Shown piece by piece: positions 49,742 through 58,463 of a stretch of DNA of 64,000 nt (positions are counted from its first letter, which is position 1; each line of letters starts with the position of its first letter). This DNA comes from Sphingobium sp. BYY-5. Its GTDB lineage: Bacteria > Pseudomonadota > Alphaproteobacteria > Sphingomonadales > Sphingomonadaceae. The translations under genes were made by a program, and so were the position numbers. The notes beneath the pieces were generated by a model. It saw only the letters and a list, made by a program, of their open reading frames with translations, ran no database searches and was not told the DNA's origin. Location of the stretch: positions 1,860,001-1,924,000 of the forward strand of contig NZ_JALEBH010000001.1 in the NCBI RefSeq assembly GCF_022758885.1, in the 5' to 3' direction.

Positions 49742-49996
49742 ATGGCACTGCATTTCGAACTCGTGACCCCGGAAAAGCTCGTCCGCTCGGAGGAAGTCTA
49801 TCAGGTGGTCGTCCCCGGCACCGACGGCGACTTCGGCGTGCTGGAAGGCCATGCCCCCTTCATGTCGACCGTCCGCGACGGCGCGATCCAGATTTTCGCC
49901 AGCGCCAGCGCCGCACCGGAAGTCATCCCGGTGCAGGGCGGCTTTGCCGAGGTCAATGAAAAGGGCCTGACGGTTCTCGCCGAAAAGGCGGGCTGA
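49742..49996 (+). CDS. atpC: ATP synthase F1 subunit epsilon
   Basis: 84-residue short epsilon subunit (beta-sandwich domain only). [25 protein letters not shown] and [18 protein letters not shown] are conserved. The C-terminal helical domain is missing, as is usual for alphaproteobacterial epsilon. Adjacent ATGs at 49739 and 49742 are both usable. The SD (GGGAGGGGGGAGAG) is the last arm of the repeat, so the element has become part of the translation signal. Confidence 0.95.
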   Translation: MALHFELVTPEKLVRSEEVYQVVVPGTDGDFGVLEGHAPFMSTVRDGAIQIFASASAAPEVIPVQGGFAEVNEKGLTVLAEKAG

Positions 49997-50059
49997 TCCT
50001 GGGAACGACATGCGCGGACCGCTCTGTCCCGCGGATATTTTTAGCCCTCAGATGACCTG

Positions 50060-50094
50060 ATGGCCGCGTTCCAACCCAGGAATGCGGCCATTTT
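50060..50094 (+). terminator. Terminator of the atp operon
   Basis: 13-bp stem (50060-50072 with 50079-50091, one G-T pair) around AACCCA, followed by TTTTA. It lies 64 bases after the atpC stop. Confidence 0.85.
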
Positions 50095-50150
50095 AGTTAG
50101 CGGCTCCTTAACCTTGCCTCCCTAGACCGGAGCCAAGTCGGGGAGTCTCC

Positions 50151-52130
50151 ATGTCCTATCTTGTCCAAGACCTTAGCGGCCTTGTCCTCGCGACCTTGAT
50201 CGCCCCCCTGCTGCTATATCTGCCTGGCCTGGGCCTGGTCCGGCTGCTTGCCCCCATGGGTCTCGCGGTCGATAGCTACTGGCAACGACTGGGCTGGGCG
50301 ATGGTCCTCGGCCTTGCCGTCCTGCCGGTCTTCGACACGCTGGCGATCCGGTTGCTTGGCCTCCCTGGCATGATCCTGCTCAACGGCGCGCTCGCCATCT
50401 GGGGCGCTCCACTGCTGAAAGCCATGCCAAAAGGCGCCTCTCTCCGGCCGTTCCTGCTTCTGGCCATTCTCTGGTGGCTGATCTCAGCCTGGAGTCTTGT
50501 CGATTTCGATATAGGCAGCCGCCTTCACCAGAGCCTGATCGTCCTCGATATGGTCAAACATGCCGCCGTGATCGAACAGATTGCGCGCCAGGGCATTCCT
50601 TTCACGGACCCCTTTTTCGCGCGCGAAGGGATCGCCGGCTACTATCATTATTTCTATGTCTGGCCTGCCGCGATCCGCTGGATCAGCGGTTTCCACATCA
50701 TGCCCGCAATGGCGTTCGGTGCGACCGCCTTCTGGACCGGTTTCGGTGTCATTGCCCTTTTGTGGAGAATTGGCGCGGACGCCGGTTTTATCCGTCCCGG
50801 CAAAGAAAGGCGCGTGCTGCTGCTCGCCATCCTTCTATGCTTTGTGGCCGGCGCAGACCTGCTGTTCATGCTGGTCCGCTATCTGATTGCGCATCGGATC
50901 GAACCCGAACTGGATAGCTGGAATACGGAAATTCGTATGCTCGGCACATCCACACTCTGGGTGCCGCATCACGTCATGGCGCTGGTCGCGGCCTGGACCG
51001 GCATGTTGCTCTGCACCCGCGCCCAGCAGGTCGCCGGCGCAAAGCGTTATGGGCTGGCGTTCGCGGCCGGTGCTGCCTTCGCCACAATGTTCGGGGCCTC
51101 GATCTGGATTAGCCTCACGATTATGCCGCTGTTGGCGATCTGGGGATTCATCGCCCTCACACAGCGCGACCCTATCCTGCTCGTCTCTGGCATTGCGGCC
51201 CTGTGTATGTCGCTTCCGCAGATCCACGACCTGCTCACCGGCCGCGAACCCGACATCTTTCCGATCGGCTTCCACGTGCGCGCCTTCACGATATTGTTCG
51301 CAGCGAACACAATCACGGCGCAGCTCTGGAGCCTGATCCTGCTGCCGCTCAATTATGCGCTGGAATTCGGGATCTTCGCCTTGGGGACGAGCCTCTATTT
51401 CCGCAGCCGTAGAAATATGTGCGTGGATGGCCGCACGGTTCGCCAACTCCTGATCTGGAGCGCTATCACGGCGCTGGTCATCGCCAGTTTCCTGCAGTCG
51501 GTCATCATCAACAATGATCTGGGCTGGCGCGCGGTACTCTTCATCCTCGTGCCCCTCATGTTATGGACAATGGCCGTTGGCCAAGACATCGGTTCCTTCC
51601 GTCAGCTCGGCGCCATGGGCAGCGCGCTGCTGCTGCTTGGAGCGGCGGGAACGCTTTGGGATCTGGTCGGCCTGCGCATCATTCGACCATCATTCTTCCC
51701 GACCCTACCGATCCAGATCAACAGCGACCGGCAGCTATCCTATGCCTTGCGCACCGCATATGGCTGGGCTGATCACCATTTGCCGGCAGGTGCGGTGCTG
51801 CAGCATAATCCGGCACTTACCTTTCGTTCGATCGAGTTCGGCCTCTACGGACATCACTGGCCGGCCGTTGCGGACAAAGAGGCCTTTCTGTTTGGAGCCA
51901 GCCGTCAGGCGGTGGCGGAGCGGATGATGATCCTCAAGCCCATATTCGATCATTCGATATCGAAGGGGGAATTGTTGGAACGCGCGCATCGAGCGCGCAG
52001 CGATTATCTGCTCTTCACCCGACGCGATCGGGTGTGGCGCGCAATCGGCGGTCCACCGCTATCACTCACATGCGTATACCGCACGCCTGACCTCTGCATC
52101 GCACCAGCCCGCAAGAGCCTTCACCTATGA
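50151..52130 (+). CDS. Large polytopic membrane protein, GT-C-like architecture
   Basis: 659-residue protein with roughly 12-13 membrane helices through about residue 500 and a soluble C-terminal tail of about 130 residues. The segment after the third or fourth helix (LVDFDIGSRLHQSLIVLDMV ... GYYHYFYVWPAAIRW) contains acidic residues and aromatics as in the first extracytoplasmic loop of GT-C glycosyltransferases. I do not recognise a specific family. It is translationally coupled (ATGA) to the next membrane gene. The pair may handle a lipid-linked sugar or envelope polymer. Confidence 0.7.
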   Translation: MSYLVQDLSGLVLATLIAPLLLYLPGLGLVRLLAPMGLAVDSYWQRLGWAMVLGLAVLPVFDTLAIRLLGLPGMILLNGALAIWGAPLLKAMPKGASLRPFLLLAILWWLISAWSLVDFDIGSRLHQSLIVLDMVKHAAVIEQIARQGIPFTDPFFAREGIAGYYHYFYVWPAAIRWISGFHIMPAMAFGATAFWTGFGVIALLWRIGADAGFIRPGKERRVLLLAILLCFVAGADLLFMLVRYLIAHRIEPELDSWNTEIRMLGTSTLWVPHHVMALVAAWTGMLLCTRAQQVAGAKRYGLAFAAGAAFATMFGASIWISLTIMPLLAIWGFIALTQRDPILLVSGIAALCMSLPQIHDLLTGREPDIFPIGFHVRAFTILFAANTITAQLWSLILLPLNYALEFGIFALGTSLYFRSRRNMCVDGRTVRQLLIWSAITALVIASFLQSVIINNDLGWRAVLFILVPLMLWTMAVGQDIGSFRQLGAMGSALLLLGAAGTLWDLVGLRIIRPSFFPTLPIQINSDRQLSYALRTAYGWADHHLPAGAVLQHNPALTFRSIEFGLYGHHWPAVADKEAFLFGASRQAVAERMMILKPIFDHSISKGELLERAHRARSDYLLFTRRDRVWRAIGGPPLSLTCVYRTPDLCIAPARKSLHL

Positions 52131-52702
52131 GAAATTTCCGCATTTTCCTCATGCTCGCGTTCGCTTATTCGGCGATCATCCTGCTGGGCTTTCTGCTCTG
52201 TGTAGGACTGATCCGCAGCCCCTTGCTGGATAATATCGACATCCTCTTTTACAGAGGGGTAGCGGTCGCCGCGATTGGCGCACTGCTCATGTTGCTCATT
52301 CTGGGCGTGCTACTGCGGCGATTGATGCTTGAGCCGGCGACATTGGTCGGCGCCGTTGCCCTGTCGCTGGCGTTCAATATCTGCTTCCTTATCACCTTCC
52401 CAGTCACCTTCGACCGGTCGATCACCATATTCCTGCTGGCCCGGATCGAGCGGCAGGACGGACAACTCGACGCGCGGGGGCTGCAGCGCGTCTATGTGCA
52501 GGAATATCTGGGCGATATGCGGCAGATTGATCGACGCATCGAGGAGCAAAGCCTGTCGGGCAATATCCGGGTCGAGCAGGGTCGCATTCATATCACGGCG
52601 CAGGGTCGTCGCCTGCTGACGGGCGGGCGGATCGTGGGCGGCTGGTTCGGCGCCGATCCGCGCTTCGTAACCGCGCCTGCTCCGTCGCCTTCGAACCATT
52701 AG
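52127..52702 (+). CDS. Membrane protein with winged-helix-like C-terminus
   Basis: 191-residue protein with three or four membrane helices in the first 110 residues (IFLMLAFAYSAIILLGFLLCVGLI; VAAIGALLMLLILGVLLRRL; GAVALSLAFNICFLITFPVT). A soluble tail follows in which LQRVYVQEYLGDMRQIDRRIEEQ and RVEQGRIHITAQGRRLL resemble a winged helix. Its ATG overlaps the stop of the preceding gene, so the two proteins are made together and probably work together. Function unknown. Confidence 0.7.
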   Translation: MRNFRIFLMLAFAYSAIILLGFLLCVGLIRSPLLDNIDILFYRGVAVAAIGALLMLLILGVLLRRLMLEPATLVGAVALSLAFNICFLITFPVTFDRSITIFLLARIERQDGQLDARGLQRVYVQEYLGDMRQIDRRIEEQSLSGNIRVEQGRIHITAQGRRLLTGGRIVGGWFGADPRFVTAPAPSPSNH

Positions 52703-52797
52703 CCATTTATCAAAGTTTCCAACCTATTCACCTTCCCTATGGATGACCGCCCCCATCGGGTTCGCAAGGCCGGTCACAAGCATCATGGCGGAGACAT

Positions 52798-54330
52798 ATG
52801 AGCGCCTTTGGACGGAAGAATGGACCTGCCGGGATCAAGCCCGGCTTTGGCGTGGCCCGCCCGATGCAAGGTGGCGCGGCGGTACGCGAGGAGGCGCCGC
52901 GGGGCGGCAATCAGTTTCCGCCGCTCGACATCGCCTCGCTGCCCGGCGAAACGTCCGTCGATCCGCTGTCCGCGCCGACCAGCCAGATGCAGCGCAATGC
53001 CGACGCCATGTCGCGCCTGTCGGAACGCGCCAATGCCGAACATCTGCCCGATGCCGGGCCGCAGGGGTTCGAGGCGTCGGTCCACAAGATCAAGGAACAG
53101 GTGCTGCCCCGCCTGCTGGAGCGCGTCGACCCGGAGGCTGCCGCGACCCTGACCAAGGATGAACTGGCGGAGGAGTTCCGCCCGATCATCATGGAAGTGC
53201 TGGCGGAACTGAAGCTGACCCTCAACCGGCGCGAACAGTTCGCGCTGGAAAAGGTGCTGGTCGACGAATTGCTGGGCCTTGGCCCGCTTGAAGAATTGCT
53301 GGCCGATGCCGACGTCACCGACATCATGGTGAACGGCCCGGACCAGACCTATATCGAAAAGAAGGGCAAGCTCCAGATCGCCCCGATCAAGTTCCGCGAC
53401 GAGGAGCATCTGTTCCAGATCGCCCAGCGCATCGTGAACAAGGTCGGCCGCCGCGTCGACCAGACCACACCGCTGGCCGACGCCCGCCTGCCCGACGGCA
53501 GCCGCGTGAACGTGATCGTACCGCCGCTCAGCCTGCGCGGCACCGCCATCTCGATCCGTAAATTCTCGGCCAAGCCGATCACGATCGACATGCTCGCCCA
53601 ATGGGGGGCGATGTCGCCGAAGATGGCGACCGCGCTCAAGATCGCGGGGGCGTGCCGTTTCAACATCGTGATTTCGGGCGGCACCGGTTCGGGCAAGACC
53701 ACCATGCTCAACGCCCTGTCGAAGATGATCGATCCGGGCGAGCGCGTGCTGACCATCGAGGACGCGGCGGAACTACGCCTGCAGCAGCCGCACTGGCTGC
53801 CGCTGGAAACCCGCCCCCCGAACCTGGAGGGGCAGGGCGCGATCACCATCGGCGATCTGGTCAAGAACGCCCTGCGTATGCGTCCCGACCGCATCATCCT
53901 GGGCGAAATTCGCGGCGCGGAATGTTTCGACCTGCTCGCCGCGATGAACACGGGCCATGACGGCTCCATGTGCACGCTCCACAGCAACTCGCCCCGCGAG
54001 TGCCTGGGCCGTATGGAGAATATGATCCTGATGGGCGACATCAAGATCCCCAAGGAAGCGATTTCCAAGCAGATCGCCGATTCGGTCGACCTGATCGTGC
54101 AGGTGAAGCGCCTGCGCGACGGTTCGCGCCGCGTCACCAACATCACCGAGGTCATCGGCATGGAGGGCGAGGTCATCGTCACCCAGGAATTGTTCAAGTT
54201 CGAATATCATGACGAGGACGAAAGTGGGAAGATCGTCGGCGAATATCGGTCCATGGGCCTGCGTCCCTATACACTCGACAAGGCGCGCCTGTTCGGCTTC
54301 GACCAACCCTTTCTGGAAGCCTGCCTCTGA
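52798..54330 (+). CDS. cpaF: CpaF/TadA-type secretion ATPase
   Basis: 510-residue type II/IV secretion ATPase of the CpaF group. A variable N-terminus (1-90) is followed by the CpaF three-helix region (VHKIKEQVLPRLLERVDPE). The core has Walker A SGGTGSGKTTMLNAL, the Asp box TIEDAAELRLQQPHW, Walker B RIILGEIRGAE and TLHSNSPRECLGRM. CpaF powers Flp/Tad pilus assembly, but no other cpa/tad genes lie in the window. GGCGGAGA precedes the ATG. Confidence 0.92.
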   Translation: MSAFGRKNGPAGIKPGFGVARPMQGGAAVREEAPRGGNQFPPLDIASLPGETSVDPLSAPTSQMQRNADAMSRLSERANAEHLPDAGPQGFEASVHKIKEQVLPRLLERVDPEAAATLTKDELAEEFRPIIMEVLAELKLTLNRREQFALEKVLVDELLGLGPLEELLADADVTDIMVNGPDQTYIEKKGKLQIAPIKFRDEEHLFQIAQRIVNKVGRRVDQTTPLADARLPDGSRVNVIVPPLSLRGTAISIRKFSAKPITIDMLAQWGAMSPKMATALKIAGACRFNIVISGGTGSGKTTMLNALSKMIDPGERVLTIEDAAELRLQQPHWLPLETRPPNLEGQGAITIGDLVKNALRMRPDRIILGEIRGAECFDLLAAMNTGHDGSMCTLHSNSPRECLGRMENMILMGDIKIPKEAISKQIADSVDLIVQVKRLRDGSRRVTNITEVIGMEGEVIVTQELFKFEYHDEDESGKIVGEYRSMGLRPYTLDKARLFGFDQPFLEACL

Positions 54331-54393
54331 GGGAATAAAGTCCCGCCGCCCTGCGTAGATGGTCAGTTTATCCGTCCATTCAGGGAGATAGCA

Positions 54394-55125
54394 TTGTTTC
54401 GACGAACCACACGCCATCCCGTCCGCCACGGGGTGGCGTTTCTTTTTATCGGCCTCTGGACACCGGCCGAAGCCGAAACCGACTATCCGCGCGTCCCGGA
54501 GCCGATGGTCTTCGACATGATGCGACCGCTCGGCGCGAAGCGGGGCGAGTTGGAGGTCAACACGCTGGCCACGACATCCCTGTCCGGTCCCGACAAGACG
54601 ATCCAATGGGCGCCCGAAGTCGAATATGCGCTGACCGACGGCTTCGCGATCGAAGGGGAGCTGCCCTTCGTGGATGGGAGGCTGGTCGAACTGAAACTGG
54701 GGTTGCAGGCCGCGTTCGGCGCGTTCAACGGCGGCAGGAGCGCGCATGGCGTGCAATATCTGGGCATTTACGATCGCGACGCCCGCCATTACCGCAACAG
54801 CTTCGCCTATATGCTGGCGCACCGCTATAATGGCCGCTGGAGCAGCATTTCCATGGCGGGCCTGGGCGATGTTTCCTTTTCCGGCGGGCACGGACGCAAC
54901 GCCGCCATCGTCAACCATTCCTTCTTCTACGACAGCATGGAGGGACAGGTTCTGGGCCTGGAACTCAATTATCGCGGCGGGACGGACGGCTATGTGCTGG
55001 CCATGCCGCAGATCCACCAGCGGCTGGCCGCCAAGATCAACGTCCAGGCCGGCATCGGCGCGGAGCGACCGCGTGGCGAGGTTTTCCGCCCCAAGGCAGG
55101 GGTGCGATTGGTCCGCGAATTCTAG
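54394..55125 (+). CDS. Exported beta-barrel-like protein of unknown function
   Basis: 243-residue protein that begins at a TTG (54394) with GGGAGA five bases upstream. An N-terminal signal (HGVAFLFIGLWTPAEA) precedes a mature part with alternating patterns such as WAPEVEYALTDGFAIEGELPF, KLGLQAAFGAF and VLGLELNYRGG. It ends GVRLVREF with a terminal Phe. These features suit a small outer-membrane beta barrel of the transporter or meta-pathway type. I do not recognise the family. Confidence 0.65.
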   Translation: MFRRTTRHPVRHGVAFLFIGLWTPAEAETDYPRVPEPMVFDMMRPLGAKRGELEVNTLATTSLSGPDKTIQWAPEVEYALTDGFAIEGELPFVDGRLVELKLGLQAAFGAFNGGRSAHGVQYLGIYDRDARHYRNSFAYMLAHRYNGRWSSISMAGLGDVSFSGGHGRNAAIVNHSFFYDSMEGQVLGLELNYRGGTDGYVLAMPQIHQRLAAKINVQAGIGAERPRGEVFRPKAGVRLVREF

Positions 55126-55201
55126 GGCGGGATGGGGCACGGAAATGCGACTGTGCCGAAGTTCACAGTGTCGTGGAGCAAATTTGTCCGTTTTTACGTC
55201 A

Positions 55202-55253
55202 GTTGCGCCAGTTTTGCGCCAGTGACGCGCCAACCCCGCGCCACTGGCGCAAC
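55202..55253. repeat. GCGCCA-rich inverted repeat cluster
   Basis: GTTGCGCCAGT at 55202-55212 and TTGCGCCAGT at 55214-55223 are direct repeats. Both pair with ACTGGCGCAAC at 55243-55253. Two further GCGCCA copies lie in the loop. Alternative hairpins are therefore possible in the transcript. Confidence 0.6.
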
Positions 55254-55470
55254 GGCTGCGCACCACCGACGCGCCGGGTATGCGACACCGATGCACCACC
55301 CATGCGCCCGCGACGCGGCGGAGGGAGGATGCGAGCAGGAAAGACGGCGACTGTTCCATCGCAGAGGATAGACCAAAGAAAATCCAACATTGGAAGCGGC
55401 AGTCGAGCTTTCGCCAGCGAGGGTGTTTGCCAAGCTGGCGGAAAGGCGGATTGGGTGGAACCTAGACATT

Positions 55471-55492
55471 CCCCTCCCTTTCAAGGGAGGGG
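55471..55492. repeat. Solo head of the CCCCTCCCT repeat family
   Basis: Perfect hairpin CCCCTCCCTT-TC-AAGGGAGGGG, identical to the first head of the copies at 26557 and 49576, without the rest of the element. It could be a decay product or a minimal mobile unit. Confidence 0.75.
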
Positions 55493-55624
55493 AGAAAGTA
55501 GGGCCGCTCATGGTCGCCGCCGGACTGTTGGAATTTGTCCGCGCTGCCAAGGCAGGCGCCCCTTGTCAGGCCGATGGAGAGCGGGCACACCGTCGCGCAA
55601 TCATCACGACAAGAGGATTGCCCG

Positions 55625-56422
55625 ATGCGCCTTCCCCTCCTGCTAGCCGCTGCCGCGCTCCTGCCCCTCGGCGCGGCGGTCGCTCAACATGCCGGTCATC
55701 GTCAGGCTGCCGATCCGATCGCGGCCGCGATCGCGGCGCCCAGCCGCACGCCGGCCAACACCGTCCGCGACACATATCGCCACCCGGCCGGAACGCTCGC
55801 CTTCTTCGGCGTCACGCCGGGCCAGACGGTGGTCGAATATGCGCCGAGCGGCGGCTGGTACACGGAAATCCTGGCGCCGCTACTGCGCGAGCATGGCACT
55901 TTCTACGCGCTCCAGCCCACCGGCCGTTATCTGGATGCCTACAGGAATTTCCTCGCCGCCAAGCCGGATGTCTATGACAAGGTGAAGCTGGTCGCCTATC
56001 CGGAGGAGACCGCGAGCATCCCGGCCAACAGCGTCGACACGGTGCTGACCTTCCGCAACGTCCATAACATGGTGATGGCCGGAACCGAGGCGGCGACCTT
56101 CAAGGCCTTTTTCGACATGCTGAAGCCCGGCGGCACGCTGGGCGTGGTCGATCATCGCCTGCCGGAGAGTCGCGACACGGCGCTGGAAAAGAGCAGCGGC
56201 TACCTGAAAGTATCCACCATCCGCCGCATCGCGGAAGCTGCCGGCTTCGAATATGTCGGCGCATCCGAAGTGAACGCCAATCCCAAGGATACGGCCGACT
56301 GGCCCAAGGGCGTATGGACGCTGCCCCCGACGCTGAGCCAGAAGGAAGTCGACCGGGACAAATATCTCGCCATCGGCGAGAGTGACCGGATGACGCTCAA
56401 ATTCCGCAAGCCGAAGGGTTAA
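55625..56422 (+). CDS. Exported class I SAM-methyltransferase-like protein
   Basis: 265-residue protein. A clear signal peptide (MRLPLLLAAAALLPLGAAVAQ) is followed by a methyltransferase-like Rossmann domain: GQTVVEYAPSGGWYTEILAPLL replaces the usual DxGxGxG, then DTVLTFRNVHNM and FFDMLKPGGTLGVVDHR. Export is puzzling because SAM is cytoplasmic, so the fold may bind another ligand. AGAGGA precedes the ATG. The frame extends upstream to 55535 but would lose the signal peptide. Confidence 0.8.
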   Translation: MRLPLLLAAAALLPLGAAVAQHAGHRQAADPIAAAIAAPSRTPANTVRDTYRHPAGTLAFFGVTPGQTVVEYAPSGGWYTEILAPLLREHGTFYALQPTGRYLDAYRNFLAAKPDVYDKVKLVAYPEETASIPANSVDTVLTFRNVHNMVMAGTEAATFKAFFDMLKPGGTLGVVDHRLPESRDTALEKSSGYLKVSTIRRIAEAAGFEYVGASEVNANPKDTADWPKGVWTLPPTLSQKEVDRDKYLAIGESDRMTLKFRKPKG

Positions 56423-56527
56423 AGCCCCAATTCGCCGTCATGCTGACGACAATCAGGATGACGGCGAATGGAACGCCCTGAACGCCCTTTGTCTTGCGCG
56501 TGCACGCAACCGGGCTAAGGCGGAGGC

Positions 56528-57460
56528 GTGACCGTTGCCGATCGCCCCCATCGCCCGCTTTTCGCGATCGCGCTGCGCCTGACCGCCGTCTTCTGCCTGT
56601 CGGTCATGTTCGTCACCGTCCGGCTTGCGAGCGAGCATGGCGTGCATGTGGTCGAATCGCTCTTCTACCGGCAGGCCCTCGCGCTGCCGGTCGTGCTGAT
56701 ATGGGTCGCGATGGCCGGCGGCCTCCAGACCATCCGCACACGCCGCATCCGCGTCCATGCCAGCCGCATGATGCTGGGCCTGACCGGCATGTTGCTCAAT
56801 TTCCTGTCCTATATCCTGCTGCCCCCCGCGGAAGCCGCCACCATCGGGTTCACCATGCCGATTTTCGGCACGATCCTGTCGGCCCTGATCCTGCGCGAGG
56901 CGACGGGCATCCACCGCTGGAGCGCGGTGCTGATCGGCTTCGTCGGGGTGCTGGTGATGATCCGGCCCGATGCGGGGCATTTCCCGCTACAGGGCGTCGC
57001 CGTCGCCATCGCCGCCGCGCTCGTCACCGCCAGCGTCAGCCTGGTGCTGCGGGAACTGGGCCGTACCGAGGCGGCGGGCGTCGTCGTCTTCTGGTTCACC
57101 GCCCTGTCGATGATCCCGCTGGGCGTGGCCATGCCCTTCGTCGCGCAGATGCATGACGCGACGACCTGGGGCTTGTTGCTGATGATCGGCCTGTTCGGCG
57201 GCATCGCGCAACTGTGCCTGACCACTGCGCTGCGCTGGGGACCGGTGTCGGTGGTGCTGCCGATGGATTATAGCGCGATCATCTGGACCACATTGCTGGG
57301 CGTCGCGATCGGCGAGGATTGGCCGATGGCGACGACCTGGATCGGCGCGACCCTGATCGTCGCCAGCGGCCTTTATATCGCCTGGCGCGAACATGTCCGC
57401 GCCAGGCAGAGCCGCATCGGGCAGGGCCGCGTCAGCCCAGCAGTTCCGCTTCCAGACTGA
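56528..57460 (+). CDS. EamA-family DMT transporter
   Basis: 310-residue membrane protein with ten helices in two EamA repeats (first repeat about 12-145, second about 155-295). ESLFYRQALALPVVL, LPPAEAATIGFTMPIFGTILS and PMDYSAIIWTTLLG are typical. Substrates in this family are mostly metabolites or drugs and cannot be inferred. The start is GTG at 56528 with AAGGCGGAGG upstream. The 3' end overlaps the convergent osmC-type gene by 29 bases. Confidence 0.88.
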   Translation: MTVADRPHRPLFAIALRLTAVFCLSVMFVTVRLASEHGVHVVESLFYRQALALPVVLIWVAMAGGLQTIRTRRIRVHASRMMLGLTGMLLNFLSYILLPPAEAATIGFTMPIFGTILSALILREATGIHRWSAVLIGFVGVLVMIRPDAGHFPLQGVAVAIAAALVTASVSLVLRELGRTEAAGVVVFWFTALSMIPLGVAMPFVAQMHDATTWGLLLMIGLFGGIAQLCLTTALRWGPVSVVLPMDYSAIIWTTLLGVAIGEDWPMATTWIGATLIVASGLYIAWREHVRARQSRIGQGRVSPAVPLPD

Positions 57461-57863
57461 TTTCGGTCTTCAGCAGCTTGGAAATGGGGCAGTTCGCCTT
57501 CGCCTTGGCCGCCAATTCCTGAAAGGTCGTATCGTCCGCGCCGGGAATCGTGGCCTTGAGCGACAAGCGACTCGCGGTGACGGCAAAGCCGCCATCCTGC
57601 TGCTCCAGCGTCACGACGGCATTGGTCTCCATCTTCTCCGCCGTCAGCCCCGCCTCGCTCAGGATGAGCGAGAGCGCCATGGTGAAGCAGGAGGCATGGG
57701 CGGCCGCGATCAGTTCCTCCGGGTTGCTGCCCGGCACCCCTTCAAAACGGGACGCAAAGCCATAGGGATAGGCGGTGAGCGCGCCACTCTGGGTCGAGAT
57801 CGCGCCCTTTCCGTCCTTCAGGCCGCCACTCCATACTGCCGAACCGCTGCGATTGATCTTCAT
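57432..57863 (-). CDS. OsmC-family peroxiredoxin
   Basis: 143-residue OsmC protein that reduces organic hydroperoxides. MKINRSGSAVWSGGLKDGKG is the OsmC opening. The two redox cysteines lie in AAAHASCFTMALS and ANCPISKLL. The ATG at 57863 is the family start. It diverges from the PRC-barrel gene. Confidence 0.92.
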   Translation of the reverse strand: MKINRSGSAVWSGGLKDGKGAISTQSGALTAYPYGFASRFEGVPGSNPEELIAAAHASCFTMALSLILSEAGLTAEKMETNAVVTLEQQDGGFAVTASRLSLKATIPGADDTTFQELAAKAKANCPISKLLKTEISLEAELLG

Positions 57864-57949
57864 GCCGATGCTCCTTGTGGTGAAGCGGAGGAACCCCTGC
57901 GGCCCCCCTTGGTTGCTATAGATAATGAATTTCATGCAGGAGAGTGACA

Positions 57950-58315
57950 ATGACTGACCCGACGATGGAAAATCGTGGCGACCTGATCGCATCCGATCGG
58001 GTCGAAGGCACGGCCGTCTACAACCGCGAGGGCGAACGACTGGGCAAGATTTCCAACTTCATGGTGGAAAAGCAAAGCGGGCAGGTGCGCTATGCGGCGC
58101 TGTCCTTCGGCGGCTTCCTGGGGATAGGCAATGATGAATATCCCCTGCCCTGGTCGATGCTGCGCTATGATGTCGACAAGGGCGGCTATGTGGTCGACCT
58201 GGACAAGCAGCAGCTTGACGACGCGCCGCGCCATACCGCCGACCAGCGCCCCGATTATGACGAGGATTATGGCCGCAACGTCTACCGCTATTATGGGCTG
58301 ATCTATCCCTGGTGA
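57950..58315 (+). CDS. PRC-barrel domain protein
   Basis: 121-residue soluble PRC-barrel protein. NRGDLIASDRVEGTAVYNREGERLGKISNFMVEKQSGQVRYAALSF-type strands are followed by GIGNDEYPLPWSMLRYD. The tail DYDEDYGRNVYRYYGLIYPW is aromatic and acidic. The ATG at 57950 has AGGAG seven bases upstream, better than the GTG at 57944. Such proteins are often stress-related in alphaproteobacteria; the specific role is unknown. Confidence 0.88.
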   Translation: MTDPTMENRGDLIASDRVEGTAVYNREGERLGKISNFMVEKQSGQVRYAALSFGGFLGIGNDEYPLPWSMLRYDVDKGGYVVDLDKQQLDDAPRHTADQRPDYDEDYGRNVYRYYGLIYPW

Positions 58316-58352
58316 GCGGCTTTTTTGAGGATGCGCCTTTCGGCGCATAGCG

Positions 58353-58428
58353 GCACCTGCCCTCTCCCCCACCCGGCCACCCATATGATACTGCCGTCGG
58401 GTGGCCGGGCGGGGATGAGGGCAGGTGC
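58353..58428. repeat. Large imperfect hairpin element
   Basis: Arms of about 30 bases (GCACCTGCCCTC ... CCGGCCACCC at 58353-58383 and GGGTGGCCGG ... GAGGGCAGGTGC at 58398-58428) enclose a 14-base loop. It has no coding capacity and resembles the small palindromic elements elsewhere in the window. Confidence 0.7.
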
Positions 58429-58431
58429 GGT

Positions 58432-58463
58432 CTTAAAAATGCGCTCTCCCGCGCATTTTTAAG
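58432..58463. terminator. Bidirectional terminator-like hairpin
   Basis: Perfect 13-bp arms CTTAAAAATGCGC and GCGCATTTTTAAG around TCTCCC. The A and T tracts inside the stem allow U-run termination on either strand. Confidence 0.65.

Larger units (their letters stand above)
55126..55624. other. 499-bp region without a convincing gene
   Basis: The first part (55200-55330) is dominated by short GCGCCA/TGGCGC elements including an 11-bp inverted repeat. The middle part has no pattern that I can support. Near 55471 lies a solo copy of the CCCCTCCCTT head. Open frames on both strands exist but are low in sequence complexity and lack start signals. Confidence 0.6.

Noticed and set aside
53773..55359. 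528-codon minus-strand frame over cpaF and the barrel-like gene
   Set aside because: Spans two genes with good starts on the other strand and has no motif of its own.
55194..55550. 118-codon minus-strand frame in the gene-free region
   Set aside because: Built on the GCGCCA repeats and the palindromic head, has no SD and no recognisable domain.
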